From NCBI RefSeq assembly GCF_002563795.1, contig NZ_PDJL01000003.1, positions 62,001 through 126,000 on the forward strand: a stretch of 64,000 nucleotides of DNA, given 5' to 3'. How positions within the stretch are numbered: position 1 is the stretch's first letter; each line of letters opens with the position of its first letter. Below are positions 26,978-37,228 of this stretch, piece by piece. The DNA comes from Vibrio sp. ES.051 (GTDB lineage: Bacteria; Pseudomonadota; Gammaproteobacteria; Enterobacterales; Vibrionaceae). The position numbers were made by a program, and so were the translations under genes. Below the pieces are notes generated by a model. That model saw only the letters and a list, made by a program, of their open reading frames with translations, had not been told where the DNA came from and searched no databases.

Positions 26978-28519
26978 ATGCCTAGTTCTTCATTTTTTGA
27001 AACGGCACAAAAATTTGGTAAGTCGTTCATGCTGCCAATAGCCGTGCTTCCAGCAGCCGGCTTACTGTTAGGGATCGGTGGTGCCTTGTCGAACCCGAAC
27101 ACGCTGATAGCTTACCCCTTTCTTGATATTCCTTTTCTGCAAGCGATTTTTACAATCATGACAGCGGCTGGTGCGGTCGTATTCGGCAATTTACCCGTTT
27201 TGTTTGCTGTGGGCGTTGCTGTCGGATTAGCAAAGAGTGACAAGGGAACCGCCGGCTTGGCGGCTTTGCTCGCTTATCTTGTCATGAATGCGACGATAGG
27301 CTCAATGCTCTCTTTGCAAGGTGCTCTAGCCACTGACAACCTCGGTGCGGTTGGACAAGGATTAATCCTAGGCATTCAAACTCTTGATACAGGCGTGTTT
27401 GGTGGCGTAGTCGTGGGGATTATGGCGAGCATTCTCCATACTCGTTATAGCAATATAGAGCTACCAAAATTCTTAGGTTTCTTTGGTGGTTCTCGATTCG
27501 TGCCCATCGTTTCGGCGTTTTCCGCAATCGTATTGGGTGCGTTGATGTACCTAGTTTGGCCAAAAATCCAATCGGGTATTTTTGGTATGGGCGGACTGAT
27601 TGAAAGCACGGGTTATGTTGGGACTCTGCTATACGGGTTTATTCTTCGTATGCTTGGGTTATTTGGTCTGCACCATATCTTCTATTTACCATTCTGGACG
27701 ACCGCATTAGGTGGCGCAGAGACGGTGAATGGTGTGATGGTCGAAGGTACACAACGAATTTTCTTTGCACAATTGGCCGACCCTTCGGTTCAGCAATACT
27801 TTATCGGAACGTCACGCTTTATGTCCGGTCGTTTTATCACCATGATGTTTGGTCTCATGGGGGCGGCATTGGCTATCTATCACTGTGCTAAGCCAGAGCA
27901 TAAAGCACGTGTGAGTGGATTATTGCTTTCAGCTGCGCTGACTTCTTTCTTGACCGGTATCACAGAACCATTAGAATTCTCGTTCTTGTTTGTTGCTCCA
28001 GTACTTTATTTTATTCACGCAGTATTTGATGGCTTTGCGTTCATGCTCGCGCACATGTTTGAAATTACCATTGGTCAAACTTTCTCTGGTGGTTTTATTG
28101 ACTTTATCTTATTTGGTGTGCTGCAAGGGCAAGCAAAAACCAACTGGATGATGGTGCCAGTGATTGGTTCAGCTTGGTTCTTCCTTTACTACTTCACATT
28201 CCGTTTTGTTATTTCTAAATTTGATTTGAAAACGATGGGGCGTGAAGACGAGGCTCAGGAAGCGGCATCCAACGCGACAGGAACGGAGCGAGCAAGTGCG
28301 ATTGTGAAGCATCTGGGTGAGGCAGGTAATATTAAAGAAGTAGATTGCTGTGCGACTCGACTAAGGTTGACTCTGCAAGATGCGTCAAAAATCAGTGAGC
28401 AAGGATTGAAGGCGACAGGGGCGGTTGCCGTCGTGGCCAAAGGGAATGGCGTTCAAGTGATCTATGGTCCACACGTTACGATCGTTAAAAACGAACTAGA
28501 AGAGTACTTAAATCTATGA
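26978..28519 (+). CDS. PTS IICB permease, glucose/GlcNAc family (probably ManNAc)
   Basis: 513 residues. An N-terminal IIC membrane domain (1-~385; [35 protein letters not shown]) is followed by a C-terminal IIB domain (~430-513) with the phosphorylated Cys in CATRLRLTL. No IIA domain is attached, so the shared IIA-Glc would be the donor. Start ATG 26978 is preferred over 26963 because GGAG lies nine bases before it. Overlap with nanE suggests import of N-acetylmannosamine as its 6-phosphate; a GlcNAc- or MurNAc-type substrate is the alternative. Confidence 0.88.
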   Translation: MPSSSFFETAQKFGKSFMLPIAVLPAAGLLLGIGGALSNPNTLIAYPFLDIPFLQAIFTIMTAAGAVVFGNLPVLFAVGVAVGLAKSDKGTAGLAALLAYLVMNATIGSMLSLQGALATDNLGAVGQGLILGIQTLDTGVFGGVVVGIMASILHTRYSNIELPKFLGFFGGSRFVPIVSAFSAIVLGALMYLVWPKIQSGIFGMGGLIESTGYVGTLLYGFILRMLGLFGLHHIFYLPFWTTALGGAETVNGVMVEGTQRIFFAQLADPSVQQYFIGTSRFMSGRFITMMFGLMGAALAIYHCAKPEHKARVSGLLLSAALTSFLTGITEPLEFSFLFVAPVLYFIHAVFDGFAFMLAHMFEITIGQTFSGGFIDFILFGVLQGQAKTNWMMVPVIGSAWFFLYYFTFRFVISKFDLKTMGREDEAQEAASNATGTERASAIVKHLGEAGNIKEVDCCATRLRLTLQDASKISEQGLKATGAVAVVAKGNGVQVIYGPHVTIVKNELEEYLNL

Positions 28520-29202
28520 ATCCATTTTTCCAAACCATTCAGCATCGTCTCATCGTCTCTTGTCAGGCCTTGGAAAATGAGCCGCTTCACAGTGATTTCA
28601 TTATGTCCAGAATGGCGCTGGCAGCCAAACAAGGTGGTGCTGCTGGGATCCGAGCAAACTCTGTCGCGGACATAAAAGCCATCAAGTCGACGGTTGATCT
28701 ACCGGTGATTGGGATTATCAAGAGTGATTTTGATGACTCTGACGTGTTTATTACCGCGACAATGGCCGAAGTTGACGAGCTGATGCAAGCCAAGCCTGAA
28801 ATGATCGCCTTAGACGCAACTTTTCGTAAGCGACCGAATGATTTGAAGTTGGATGCTTTAGTGAACACTATTCGTGAGAAGTACCCACTGGTTTTGTTGA
28901 TGGCAGACATCTCGAGTGTTGATGAGGCCGTGAATGCCGAGAAACTGGGCTTTGACTGTGTTTCTACAACATTATTTGGTTATACCAGCGAAACAAACGG
29001 CAGCAAATTGTTTAACGATGACTTCCAATTTTTAAAAGAGGTTTTGCAGCAAGTGGCTTTGCCTGTGATAGCGGAAGGGAACGTGGCGACACCAGAAATG
29101 GCGAAGCGCTGTTTAGAGTTAGGTTGCCATGCTGTTGTGGTGGGAGGCGCCATTACAAGACCTCAACAAATTACTGAGCGATTTGTCACCGCTCTCAAGT
29201 AA
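28516..29202 (+). CDS. nanE: N-acetylmannosamine-6-phosphate 2-epimerase
   Basis: 228 residues, NanE family TIM barrel converting ManNAc-6-P to GlcNAc-6-P. Motifs [51 protein letters not shown] and [14 protein letters not shown] are all typical. The start overlaps the PTS stop (ATGA), so uptake and epimerisation are made together; GlcNAc-6-P deacetylase must be encoded elsewhere. Confidence 0.93.
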   Translation: MNPFFQTIQHRLIVSCQALENEPLHSDFIMSRMALAAKQGGAAGIRANSVADIKAIKSTVDLPVIGIIKSDFDDSDVFITATMAEVDELMQAKPEMIALDATFRKRPNDLKLDALVNTIREKYPLVLLMADISSVDEAVNAEKLGFDCVSTTLFGYTSETNGSKLFNDDFQFLKEVLQQVALPVIAEGNVATPEMAKRCLELGCHAVVVGGAITRPQQITERFVTALK

Positions 29203-29250
29203 TCCATCCTTAAAAAATACCTTAGTTCCCCCAAGGTATGGATGGTAAAC

Positions 29251-29290
29251 AAATTAGGGAGGCTATTTTTATAGCCTCCCTAATTTTTAT
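29251..29290 (+). terminator. Strong terminator of the PTS-nanE operon
   Basis: Sixteen-base perfect stem (29251-29266 with 29271-29286) with a TTTT loop, ending in T residues. The symmetrical A/T ends would allow bidirectional function. Confidence 0.93.
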
Positions 29291-29669
29291 CCTCGAACGA
29301 CAGAGCTTCCTCGCGACGCTTCGTTATACCTTGAAATCACTATCGTGGTACTTCAGCGTCACTTTGCGACAAAGGGCATTATTGTATCGTTGATCTTCCC
29401 CGAAGGGACGCAATAGGATATTACCGCCAATTGGAGTAAGCGATTAGGTTGGCATCTGAACCGTTTATTATCCAAGCTTAGATACTAAGGTCGGCCAAGA
29501 AGGATTTAAACCTTGGACGAATCATGCTACTTAAGCCTCGGGTTTGGCTTAATACATCGTTACCAGTAACCGATTTCGGAAAAGCAATAGATGGCATTCA
29601 GAAATTTCGCATTGACGTTACTAGTAAGGATCGTAATACTGCGCGACTGTTTTAATTTAGGGTGACATT
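29291..29669. pseudogene. Gene-free stretch with short coding-like remnants
   Basis: About 380 bases without an intact gene. On the plus strand, the codons just before 29655 read FGKAIDGIQKFRIDVTS and so on to a TAA stop. On the minus strand around 29320-29430, a run reads GGNILLRPFGEDQRYNNALC to a stop. Both look like fragments of decayed genes, but I cannot name the parents. They may also be chance frames. Confidence 0.25.
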
Positions 29670-30689
29670 ATGGCTCCGCACACGAACCGAAAAGATTTAC
29701 ATCTAGACGCTGTTTTACATCATGATATGAACATGAAACAGAAAACAGCGGGCTTTGAGTCTATCGAGTTTGAGCACTGCGCGCTGCCAGAGTGTGACTT
29801 TAACGCTATCGATCTGTCGACAGAATTTCTTGGTCATCGGCTGGCCCTGCCATTTTTGATCAGCTCAATGACGGGCGGTGCAAAAGACGCAGAAGCGATC
29901 AACTGCCGTTTAGCGGAAGCGGCGAGTGAGTTGGGTATTGCAATGGGGGTTGGCTCACAGCGCATCAGTTTAGAGGAAAGTCAACATTCCGGTTTAGGCA
30001 GAACCATACGTGCTTTAGCCCAAGGTGTGCCTTTGTATTCCAACCTTGGCGCGGCGCAGCTGCGTGACAAAAATAAGTTGGAGAATGCACAACGAGTGGT
30101 TGAATTTATCCAAGCGGATGCTCTGTTTGTGCATGTGAACCCAATGCAGGAAGCGTTGCAGAAAAACGGCGACCATAATTGGATTGGCGTGTTGCATGCG
30201 ATTGAAAAGCTTAAATCGCGTGTGAGTGTTCCTATTATTATCAAAGAAGTCGGTTTTGGTATGAGCGGCGCAGTAGCGAAGCGATTGGTCGATGCAGGCG
30301 TTGATGCCATCGATGTGGCTGGAGCTGGTGGCACCAGTTGGAGCGCAGTTGAAGGGTATTGCCAAGATAACCCCAAGATGCGGCGTGCTGCCGAGTTGTT
30401 TCGTGATTGGGGCATCCCAACCGCGACATGTTTACAACAAATTCGTTCTCAGTCGCCAAGATTGCCTCTAATTGCATCTGGGGGCATAGGTCACGGATTA
30501 GACGCCGCGAAAGCGATTCACCTAGGCGCAAACCTAGTCGGGCAAGCTGGAGGCGTATTGAACGCTGCAACCATTAGTACCCAATCGGTGGTGGATCACT
30601 TTGAGCAAATGGCGCTAGAGTTGCGTTTAGCGTGCTTTGGTACGGGCGCGACTAACCTTGGGGCTTTAACGAAAGCTCGCCGCTTGTAG
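29670..30689 (+). CDS. fni: Type 2 isopentenyl-diphosphate delta-isomerase
   Basis: FMN- and NADPH-dependent IDI-2, 339 residues, interconverting IPP and DMAPP. Motifs RKDLHLDAVL, FLISSMTGGA, GIAMGVGSQR (FMN site), IIIKEVGFG, DVAGAGGTSW and ASGGIGHGLDAAKA match the family. Vibrio makes both products by the MEP pathway, so the enzyme balances the pool rather than being essential. A ribosome site AGGGTGA precedes the ATG. Confidence 0.92.
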   Translation: MAPHTNRKDLHLDAVLHHDMNMKQKTAGFESIEFEHCALPECDFNAIDLSTEFLGHRLALPFLISSMTGGAKDAEAINCRLAEAASELGIAMGVGSQRISLEESQHSGLGRTIRALAQGVPLYSNLGAAQLRDKNKLENAQRVVEFIQADALFVHVNPMQEALQKNGDHNWIGVLHAIEKLKSRVSVPIIIKEVGFGMSGAVAKRLVDAGVDAIDVAGAGGTSWSAVEGYCQDNPKMRRAAELFRDWGIPTATCLQQIRSQSPRLPLIASGGIGHGLDAAKAIHLGANLVGQAGGVLNAATISTQSVVDHFEQMALELRLACFGTGATNLGALTKARRL

Positions 30690-30761
30690 CCTAAGCTCTG
30701 CGCATAAACTGAATCATGAACGAGATATTGTCGAAGCCTTAACACCTAGACGAATAATTTC

Positions 30762-30791
30762 GTTATAGTTGATACAGTTATAGTTGATACA
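30762..30791 (+). repeat. 15-base perfect tandem duplication
   Basis: GTTATAGTTGATACA occurs twice head to tail (30762-30776, 30777-30791), 60 bases upstream of the DUF3012 lipoprotein gene, in its likely promoter region. Confidence 0.85.
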
Positions 30792-30850
30792 AAAGTCACC
30801 TCAACAAGCTCATACCCAAAAATATTGTTTAAAATTGGAACCTTACACTT

Positions 30851-31114
30851 ATGAAAAAACGAGTCATGCTACTGTTGGCGACGGCAGCTTTAACTGCTTG
30901 TAGTGATGAAATTGGCACCGAGGCTTGGTGTAACGATATGCGCGATAAGCCCAAAACAGAGTGGACAGCCGATAATGCCGTGGATTTTGCAAAGTATTGT
31001 GTGCTGCAAGATGGTGTGGGCAGCGAGCAATGGTGTCAAAACCTAAAAGACAAACCAAAAGGTGACTGGACCGCAAATGAAGCGACCAGTTTTACTAAGC
31101 ACTGCATTTTCTGA
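30851..31114 (+). CDS. DUF3012-type lipoprotein with internal duplication
   Basis: 87 residues. Lipoprotein signal with lipobox LTAC (Cys17). The mature part is two copies of a ~32-residue unit: GTEAWCNDMRDKPKTEWTA... (23-54) and GSEQWCQNLKDKPKGDWTA... (56-87), each with two Cys. Function unknown. Followed by a terminator. Confidence 0.8.
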   Translation: MKKRVMLLLATAALTACSDEIGTEAWCNDMRDKPKTEWTADNAVDFAKYCVLQDGVGSEQWCQNLKDKPKGDWTANEATSFTKHCIF

Positions 31115-31155
31115 ACAGGCGTGAAACCGTCTTAGCTAAGACGACATTCAGCGGG

Positions 31156-31187
31156 AAAAACACCAAGCAAAACGCTTGGTGTTTTTG
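31156..31187 (+). terminator. Terminator of the DUF3012 gene
   Basis: Stem CACCAAGC/GCTTGGTG (31161-31168, 31174-31181), extended by A/T pairs, then TTTTT. Confidence 0.92.
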
Positions 31188-31365
31188 TCTCTAGGGTTGC
31201 CGAATTTAGAGTGTTTATATTCAAAGGCTGATGCCTATGTGGCAACACCGCGTTGCACATTGAGAGATGAAATACCTGAGGGAGCCGCAACCAGTATGGT
31301 TTGTTATAGAGCGCAATGCCGCTAACAAACCACAATGCACTCTATTAATTCATTGACTCGCAACG

Positions 31366-31716
31366 TTATTTCGCACTTTGCAGTTCTTCCAAGCCGCCAG
31401 CGTTATGTAGATTTGTGAATCCGTGCGATTGCAGGTATTGATACGCTTTATCAGAACGGTTGCCCGTGCGGCAATACAGCACAATCGATTGATCTTTTTT
31501 GATGCCTTTAACATGCTGGTCGAGCTCGGAGAGAGGGACGTTAACAGCATTATCTAAGTGCTCAGCAGAGAACTCTTGCGGCGTGCGAACATCAACAATC
31601 ATTGCGCCTTGTTCAATTAATTGCCAACCTTGTTCCGCGCGCTCTGAAGCAAACCCATTGAACGATACCAAACTCATGCTAAGGGTGGCGAGAAGTAGAG
31701 AAATTGCCTTTTTCAT
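31366..31716 (-). CDS. Periplasmic single-domain rhodanese (PspE-like)
   Basis: 116 residues. Signal peptide (1-23, cut after FASA/FAS), then one rhodanese domain: VDVRTPQEFSAEHLDNAVNV and the active-site loop CRTGNRS with catalytic Cys near residue 82. Thiosulfate:acceptor sulfurtransferase activity is expected; the physiological role is unknown. It appears monocistronic. Confidence 0.88.
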   Translation of the reverse strand: MKKAISLLLATLSMSLVSFNGFASERAEQGWQLIEQGAMIVDVRTPQEFSAEHLDNAVNVPLSELDQHVKGIKKDQSIVLYCRTGNRSDKAYQYLQSHGFTNLHNAGGLEELQSAK

Positions 31717-31861
31717 TATTCCATCGTCCTTTCAATTCATGTAACCACAGTAGGCTTTGTCCGAAAACCTTGCCATCATAGAAGCATCACCGTCTAGATT
31801 TATTAAAATTTCAGATAGAAGATTTTGTTCGGAATCACAAAAAAATTTTATCGATTTTTCC

Positions 31862-31887
31862 CTTGAACTTGTTTGTTTCGACCTTAT
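31862..31887 (+). promoter_or_regulatory. Heat-shock (sigma32) promoter of groES2
   Basis: CTTGAA, 14 bases, CCTTAT compares with sigma32 CTTGAA-N(11-16)-CCCCAT. It lies about 90 bases before the groES start. The -35 box is perfect and the -10 matches 4 of 6. Confidence 0.6.
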
Positions 31888-31979
31888 TATTCTCACCGAA
31901 GGCGAGCCGTCGACTCACAACCCTCTCTTTATGTTCAATATGACTTTTATTTTGATTCTCAGTAGGAGGCACTTCAAAA

Positions 31980-32270
31980 ATGAAAATCCGTCCTTTAAAT
32001 GACAAGCTTATTGTTGAAAGACAAGCGGTAGAAAATAAATCTGAAGGGGGAATCGTTCTAACTTCTCAGTCGGTGAAGAAATCAAACCGCGGGAAAGTGA
32101 TTGCTGTTGGTTTAGGTCAGCGTTTAGACAATGGTGAGCGCGCTGCGATGGAAGTCAAAGTAGGCGATGAGATTATTTTTAATGACGGCTACGGCGTAAA
32201 AACTGAAAAAATTGACGGCGTAGAATACTTGATTCTGTCCGAATCGGATGTGTTAGCAATTGTTGAGTAA
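31980..32270 (+). CDS. groES: Co-chaperonin GroES, second copy
   Basis: 96 residues: [21 protein letters not shown] opening, mobile loop [20 protein letters not shown], and [20 protein letters not shown] strong AGGAGG lies 10 bases before the ATG. Forms the heptameric lid for GroEL. First gene of groES2-groEL2, 32 bases before groEL. Confidence 0.95.
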   Translation: MKIRPLNDKLIVERQAVENKSEGGIVLTSQSVKKSNRGKVIAVGLGQRLDNGERAAMEVKVGDEIIFNDGYGVKTEKIDGVEYLILSESDVLAIVE

Positions 32271-32284
32271 TTTTTTTGTAGTAG

Positions 32285-33901
<1,617 letters not shown>

Positions 33902-33959
33902 TCAGGAGGTTCGCTAGTGATTAAGTAAGCGTTAAGTAACGATAACCTTGAACAAGCTA

Positions 33960-33981
33960 AGCGGGCTCACCCGAGCCCGCT
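33960..33981 (+). terminator. Hairpin after groEL2
   Basis: Perfect stem AGCGGGCTC/GAGCCCGCT with loop ACCC, 58 bases after groEL. It is not followed by a T tract, so it may protect the mRNA end rather than terminate. Confidence 0.5.
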
Positions 33982-34004
33982 CATCGGTCATTGAGGTAAG
34001 TGTT

Positions 34005-34214
34005 ATGATCCGTTTACCCGCGTTTTCTTTTTCGATATCCGAGTCTGGTGGTCGTGAGTCATCGACAAAGTGGCCTGCTGCTATTCGCTTCCCCCTCGTG
34101 CCAGCTGGGCCAGAGTTTTCAATCGAAAATGCTCTGCCTAAATGGCCGACAGTGACGATATTTACGATCGACCTGTCTCAATTATTAAAAACGCGTGCAC
34201 GAGTGATTCATTAA
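34005..34214 (+). CDS. Possible small protein after groEL2
   Basis: 69-residue frame starting MIRLPAFSFSISESGGRE, with a GAGG site eight bases upstream and a terminator beginning within ten bases of its stop. No family recognised and no signal peptide. It lies between the groEL hairpin and an IS remnant. It may be a real small gene or a chance frame. Confidence 0.35.
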   Translation: MIRLPAFSFSISESGGRESSTKWPAAIRFPLVPAGPEFSIENALPKWPTVTIFTIDLSQLLKTRARVIH

Positions 34215-34220
34215 CAACAA

Positions 34221-34250
34221 AAACAGCCAACGTAATGTTGGCTGTTTTTT
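34221..34250 (+). terminator. Terminator downstream of groES2-groEL2 region
   Basis: Eleven-base stem AAACAGCCAAC/GTTGGCTGTTT (34221-34231, 34237-34247), loop GTAAT, then TTTTTT. Confidence 0.92.
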
Positions 34251-34622
34251 GTTTATGAGTGTCATGCCATCCGCTTTTAAATTCTCTGCCAGCGCTTTAT
34301 TTATATAACGTAGTCCTTTGGATAGTTCAGGTACAGGAACTCGGTCATCGATGTTGGCTGGATAAGCTTGGCCGCTACAACATCACCAAGATGATTGGTG
34401 ATGATATGAAATTTAAACCCATAGAACCAACCCTCTGTTCCTTTGCCCCATGAAACCATCTTCTTGAAGACGTTATGCTTAGGGATGCGCAGATTGTGAC
34501 AGACTTTAATACTCGTAGAATCAATAAACTTAATGGTTGTCGGTTCTCTTTTGACATGAGTAAATAAAAAGCTGATCACAGAACCAGCTTTTAGTTCCTG
34601 TCTATTCTTATCCCGAATTCAG
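34250..34622 (-). pseudogene. Decayed IS982-family transposase
   Basis: A minus-strand frame contains FIDSTSIKVCHN and GWFYGFKFHIITNH, characteristic of IS982 DDE transposases (the first Asp is in FIDST). After GDVVAAK the homology jumps frame to NIDDRVPVPELSKGLRY and then NLKADGMTLI. N-terminus, frame and probably an internal segment are lost, so it cannot be active. It marks an old insertion at the edge of the GH92 array. Confidence 0.75.
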
Positions 34623-34658
34623 GATAACTTAGCTTGAAGAGGACTTCTCAAATGCAAG

Positions 34659-37142
34659 TTATTTCGGCGCTTTCATCGCTTCGGATTGATTACCTGTCAT
34701 CACGAAGTGCAACTCACCACCCGGTTTTAATTCGGAATGCTCGAAGAAGAAAGCATTATCCAGTTCTTTGCCGTTGATGGTGACAGATTTAATATACATG
34801 TTGTCATCAGCGTTGTTTTCTGTGGTGATGGTGAACGCGCCACCTTTGACTGGAATTATCGCTTTGTCGAACAGTGGGCGACCCACAGTGTAAATAGGCT
34901 CTGCCGCGTTCACTTGGTAGAAGCCAAGTGCAGACATCACATACCACGCTGACATTGCGCCCACGTCTTCGTTACCAACTACGCCTTCTGGTGCAGCGAA
35001 ATACATGTCATCAAGAATGTGGTCGACGACTTGTTGTGTCTTCCATGGTTCTGCAGTCCAGTTGAATAGATAAGGAATGTGGTGTGAAGGCTCGTTACCA
35101 AACGCAACTTGACCAATCAAACCAGACATATCCGGTGTTTCTGTCCCTTGGCTTTCTGCGGTGAAGGTTGCTTTTAGGTTTTTCTGGAATTCAGCATCGC
35201 CACCCATGATGGTTTTTAAGCCCGCGATGTCATGCGGTACAAACCAAGTCCACTGCCACGCGTTACCTTCGGTGTAGTTGCCTGTCTCGTGTTCTGTACC
35301 GTATGGGTCGAATGGTGTCATGAAGGTTTCATCAATCATCACTGGACGCATAAAGCCCGTTACGCCATGTTCAGCGTATTCTGTTGGGTTGTAATCGAAG
35401 TACTTTTTGTAGCCTTTCGAACGTTCAAGGTATTGCTCTTCCGCTTGAGTATCACCCGCTGCTTTGGCGATTTGCGCGATAGCCCAATCGTAGAACGCGT
35501 TTTCCAGACCGTAAGAAACAGACTCGACCGTGTAGTCTTGAAACACTGGTTCACCATCGACACGTTGGATGGCTGGCGTGAAGCCGTTTTTCTCAATGTA
35601 ATCGATATGCTTGGTTAAGGTGCGATCCAATACGCCTTGATCCCAATCTGCTTGTAGTGCTGGGTAGTTCTCGTAAGTCGAAGAGTCGATCGCTGCTTTC
35701 AGCGCCAGCTCTTTCTCTTGCTGAGTAAACTCTTCTGGGAACTTGGTGATCGCATCCGCAATCACTGCTACCGCTGGGTAGCCAACCATGGTGCCTGTCT
35801 CGTCGCCTAGGTGCTCCCATTTCGGCAGCAAGCCGCTTTCAGTGTACTTCTGAACTAGATTCTTCGCGTATTGAACCGCGCGGGTTGGTTCAGTGATGGT
35901 TTTCAGTGGGTGTAATGCACGTTGGGTATCCCACAAGGAGTAAACCGAGAAGTTTGGCTGCTCTTCTGTCGCTTGACCGTAAGCGATGGAGTATTCCCTT
36001 TCGCCTTCACGAATCGAGCCTTTGCCCATGCCACGGAATCGACCGTCCACGTCTTGATGCACCATAGGCGCAATCTTGGTGTGGTAAAGCGCAGTGTAAA
36101 AGATCTCTTTTTGATCTTCTGTGCCCCCTTCGATGGAGAAGTTGAGTGCTTTTGCCCATTTCTCTCGGGCGTTGTTGCGTGCAGTATTAAAAGATACGTT
36201 GGCTTCAGCATCGTAGTTGTTTTCTGCACCTTGTGGGTCAACCGCAGACAACGCCACTTGCGCGTTCAACTCTTGTGAGGCTTCACCTTCAAATTCGATG
36301 TAGGCAGTGACGTCCGCTTTGACATGTTTAATTGGATTACCTCGGTCATCGTAAATCAATTCAGAAACATGCTCTGCCGTTAGGCCATTAACAGGCTTAC
36401 CATTGGCAAGGATGTAGACGTCTTTGATCTTCTTATCGAAAGTCGCATAGAAGTAGATTTTTTGGTTTTTCGCCCAACCAGAGAAGTGCGCCGCATCGCG
36501 CTCGCCCGTGATGGTATGTCCGTCTTCACTCACCGTCAGTTTGTTACGCAGAGAGGTCGCACCCCAGTCACTGTTAAGGATGGAGTTAAGATCAATCTTC
36601 AAACGTTGTGGTTGACCTTGCGGGTAAGTGTAACGGTGGAAGCCGACACGTTCAGAAGCCGTAAGCTCAGCTTTGATGCCGCTCTCTGCAATTTTTACCG
36701 AGTAGTAACCTGCTTCTGCCACTTCTGAGGTTTTGTCCATCTTGACTGAAATCGCTTCGCGGTAGTCGTTGCTGTCTTTAATGTACTTAGCTTTATCTTC
36801 GGTAAACGGCAGGAACAGAATGTCACCTAAGCCGCCCATACCCGTGCCGGATAGGTGAGTGTGGGAGAAGCCAAATAGGGTCTTTTTATCGAAGTGGTAA
36901 CCTGAAGAAGAGTGCCAGCCGATCAGCTCGGTATCTGGAGAAAGTTGCACCATGCCTTCTGGCACAACAGGACCTGGGAAGGTGTGTCCGTTAAAGCCTG
37001 TCCCAATGAATGGGTCGACGTATTTTAGGTTGGAAGTATCGACGCTTAGTGAGGTGTTATCGTCGCCTTCATTGCAGCCAGCCAAGCCAATAACACTTGC
37101 CATCACAGCGGTTGTGATAGCGGTTTTCTTAAAGTTCATCAT
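34659..37142 (-). CDS. GH92 alpha-mannosidase lipoprotein 1
   Basis: 827-residue glycoside hydrolase of family GH92, calcium-dependent exo-alpha-mannosidases that trim terminal mannose. The N-terminal lipobox LAGC (Cys23) with Asn at +2 predicts outer-membrane anchoring. Family signatures in order: GFNGHTFPGPVVPEGMVQLS, GFSHTHLSGTGMGG, LWDTQRALHPL, YTEGNAWQWTW, FGNEPSHHIPYLFNW and GNEDVGAMSAWYVMSALGFY. The catalytic carboxylates are expected among the last motifs; I do not assign numbers. Linkage preference cannot be read from sequence. Last gene of the array. Confidence 0.9.
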   Translation of the reverse strand: MMNFKKTAITTAVMASVIGLAGCNEGDDNTSLSVDTSNLKYVDPFIGTGFNGHTFPGPVVPEGMVQLSPDTELIGWHSSSGYHFDKKTLFGFSHTHLSGTGMGGLGDILFLPFTEDKAKYIKDSNDYREAISVKMDKTSEVAEAGYYSVKIAESGIKAELTASERVGFHRYTYPQGQPQRLKIDLNSILNSDWGATSLRNKLTVSEDGHTITGERDAAHFSGWAKNQKIYFYATFDKKIKDVYILANGKPVNGLTAEHVSELIYDDRGNPIKHVKADVTAYIEFEGEASQELNAQVALSAVDPQGAENNYDAEANVSFNTARNNAREKWAKALNFSIEGGTEDQKEIFYTALYHTKIAPMVHQDVDGRFRGMGKGSIREGEREYSIAYGQATEEQPNFSVYSLWDTQRALHPLKTITEPTRAVQYAKNLVQKYTESGLLPKWEHLGDETGTMVGYPAVAVIADAITKFPEEFTQQEKELALKAAIDSSTYENYPALQADWDQGVLDRTLTKHIDYIEKNGFTPAIQRVDGEPVFQDYTVESVSYGLENAFYDWAIAQIAKAAGDTQAEEQYLERSKGYKKYFDYNPTEYAEHGVTGFMRPVMIDETFMTPFDPYGTEHETGNYTEGNAWQWTWFVPHDIAGLKTIMGGDAEFQKNLKATFTAESQGTETPDMSGLIGQVAFGNEPSHHIPYLFNWTAEPWKTQQVVDHILDDMYFAAPEGVVGNEDVGAMSAWYVMSALGFYQVNAAEPIYTVGRPLFDKAIIPVKGGAFTITTENNADDNMYIKSVTINGKELDNAFFFEHSELKPGGELHFVMTGNQSEAMKAPK

Positions 37143-37154
37143 CTTGATTCCTTA

Positions 37155-37179
37155 GGCAGGAAGCGCATCACTTCCTGCC
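37155..37179 (-). repeat. Intergenic hairpin, GH92 genes 2/1
   Basis: Perfect nine-base stem GGCAGGAAG/CTTCCTGCC with loop CGCATCA, between the stop of GH92 gene 2 and the start of gene 1. No T tract, so probably an mRNA-stability or processing element. Confidence 0.8.
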
Positions 37180-37228
37180 AATGAGTTGATTTATCTGCTT
37201 ATTCTCTAAACACGAATTACATAAAACG

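Noticed and set aside
35232..35618. Long plus-strand frames inside the GH92 genes
   Set aside because: Antisense shadows caused by codon bias of the GH92 frames; no ribosome sites or protein-like composition.
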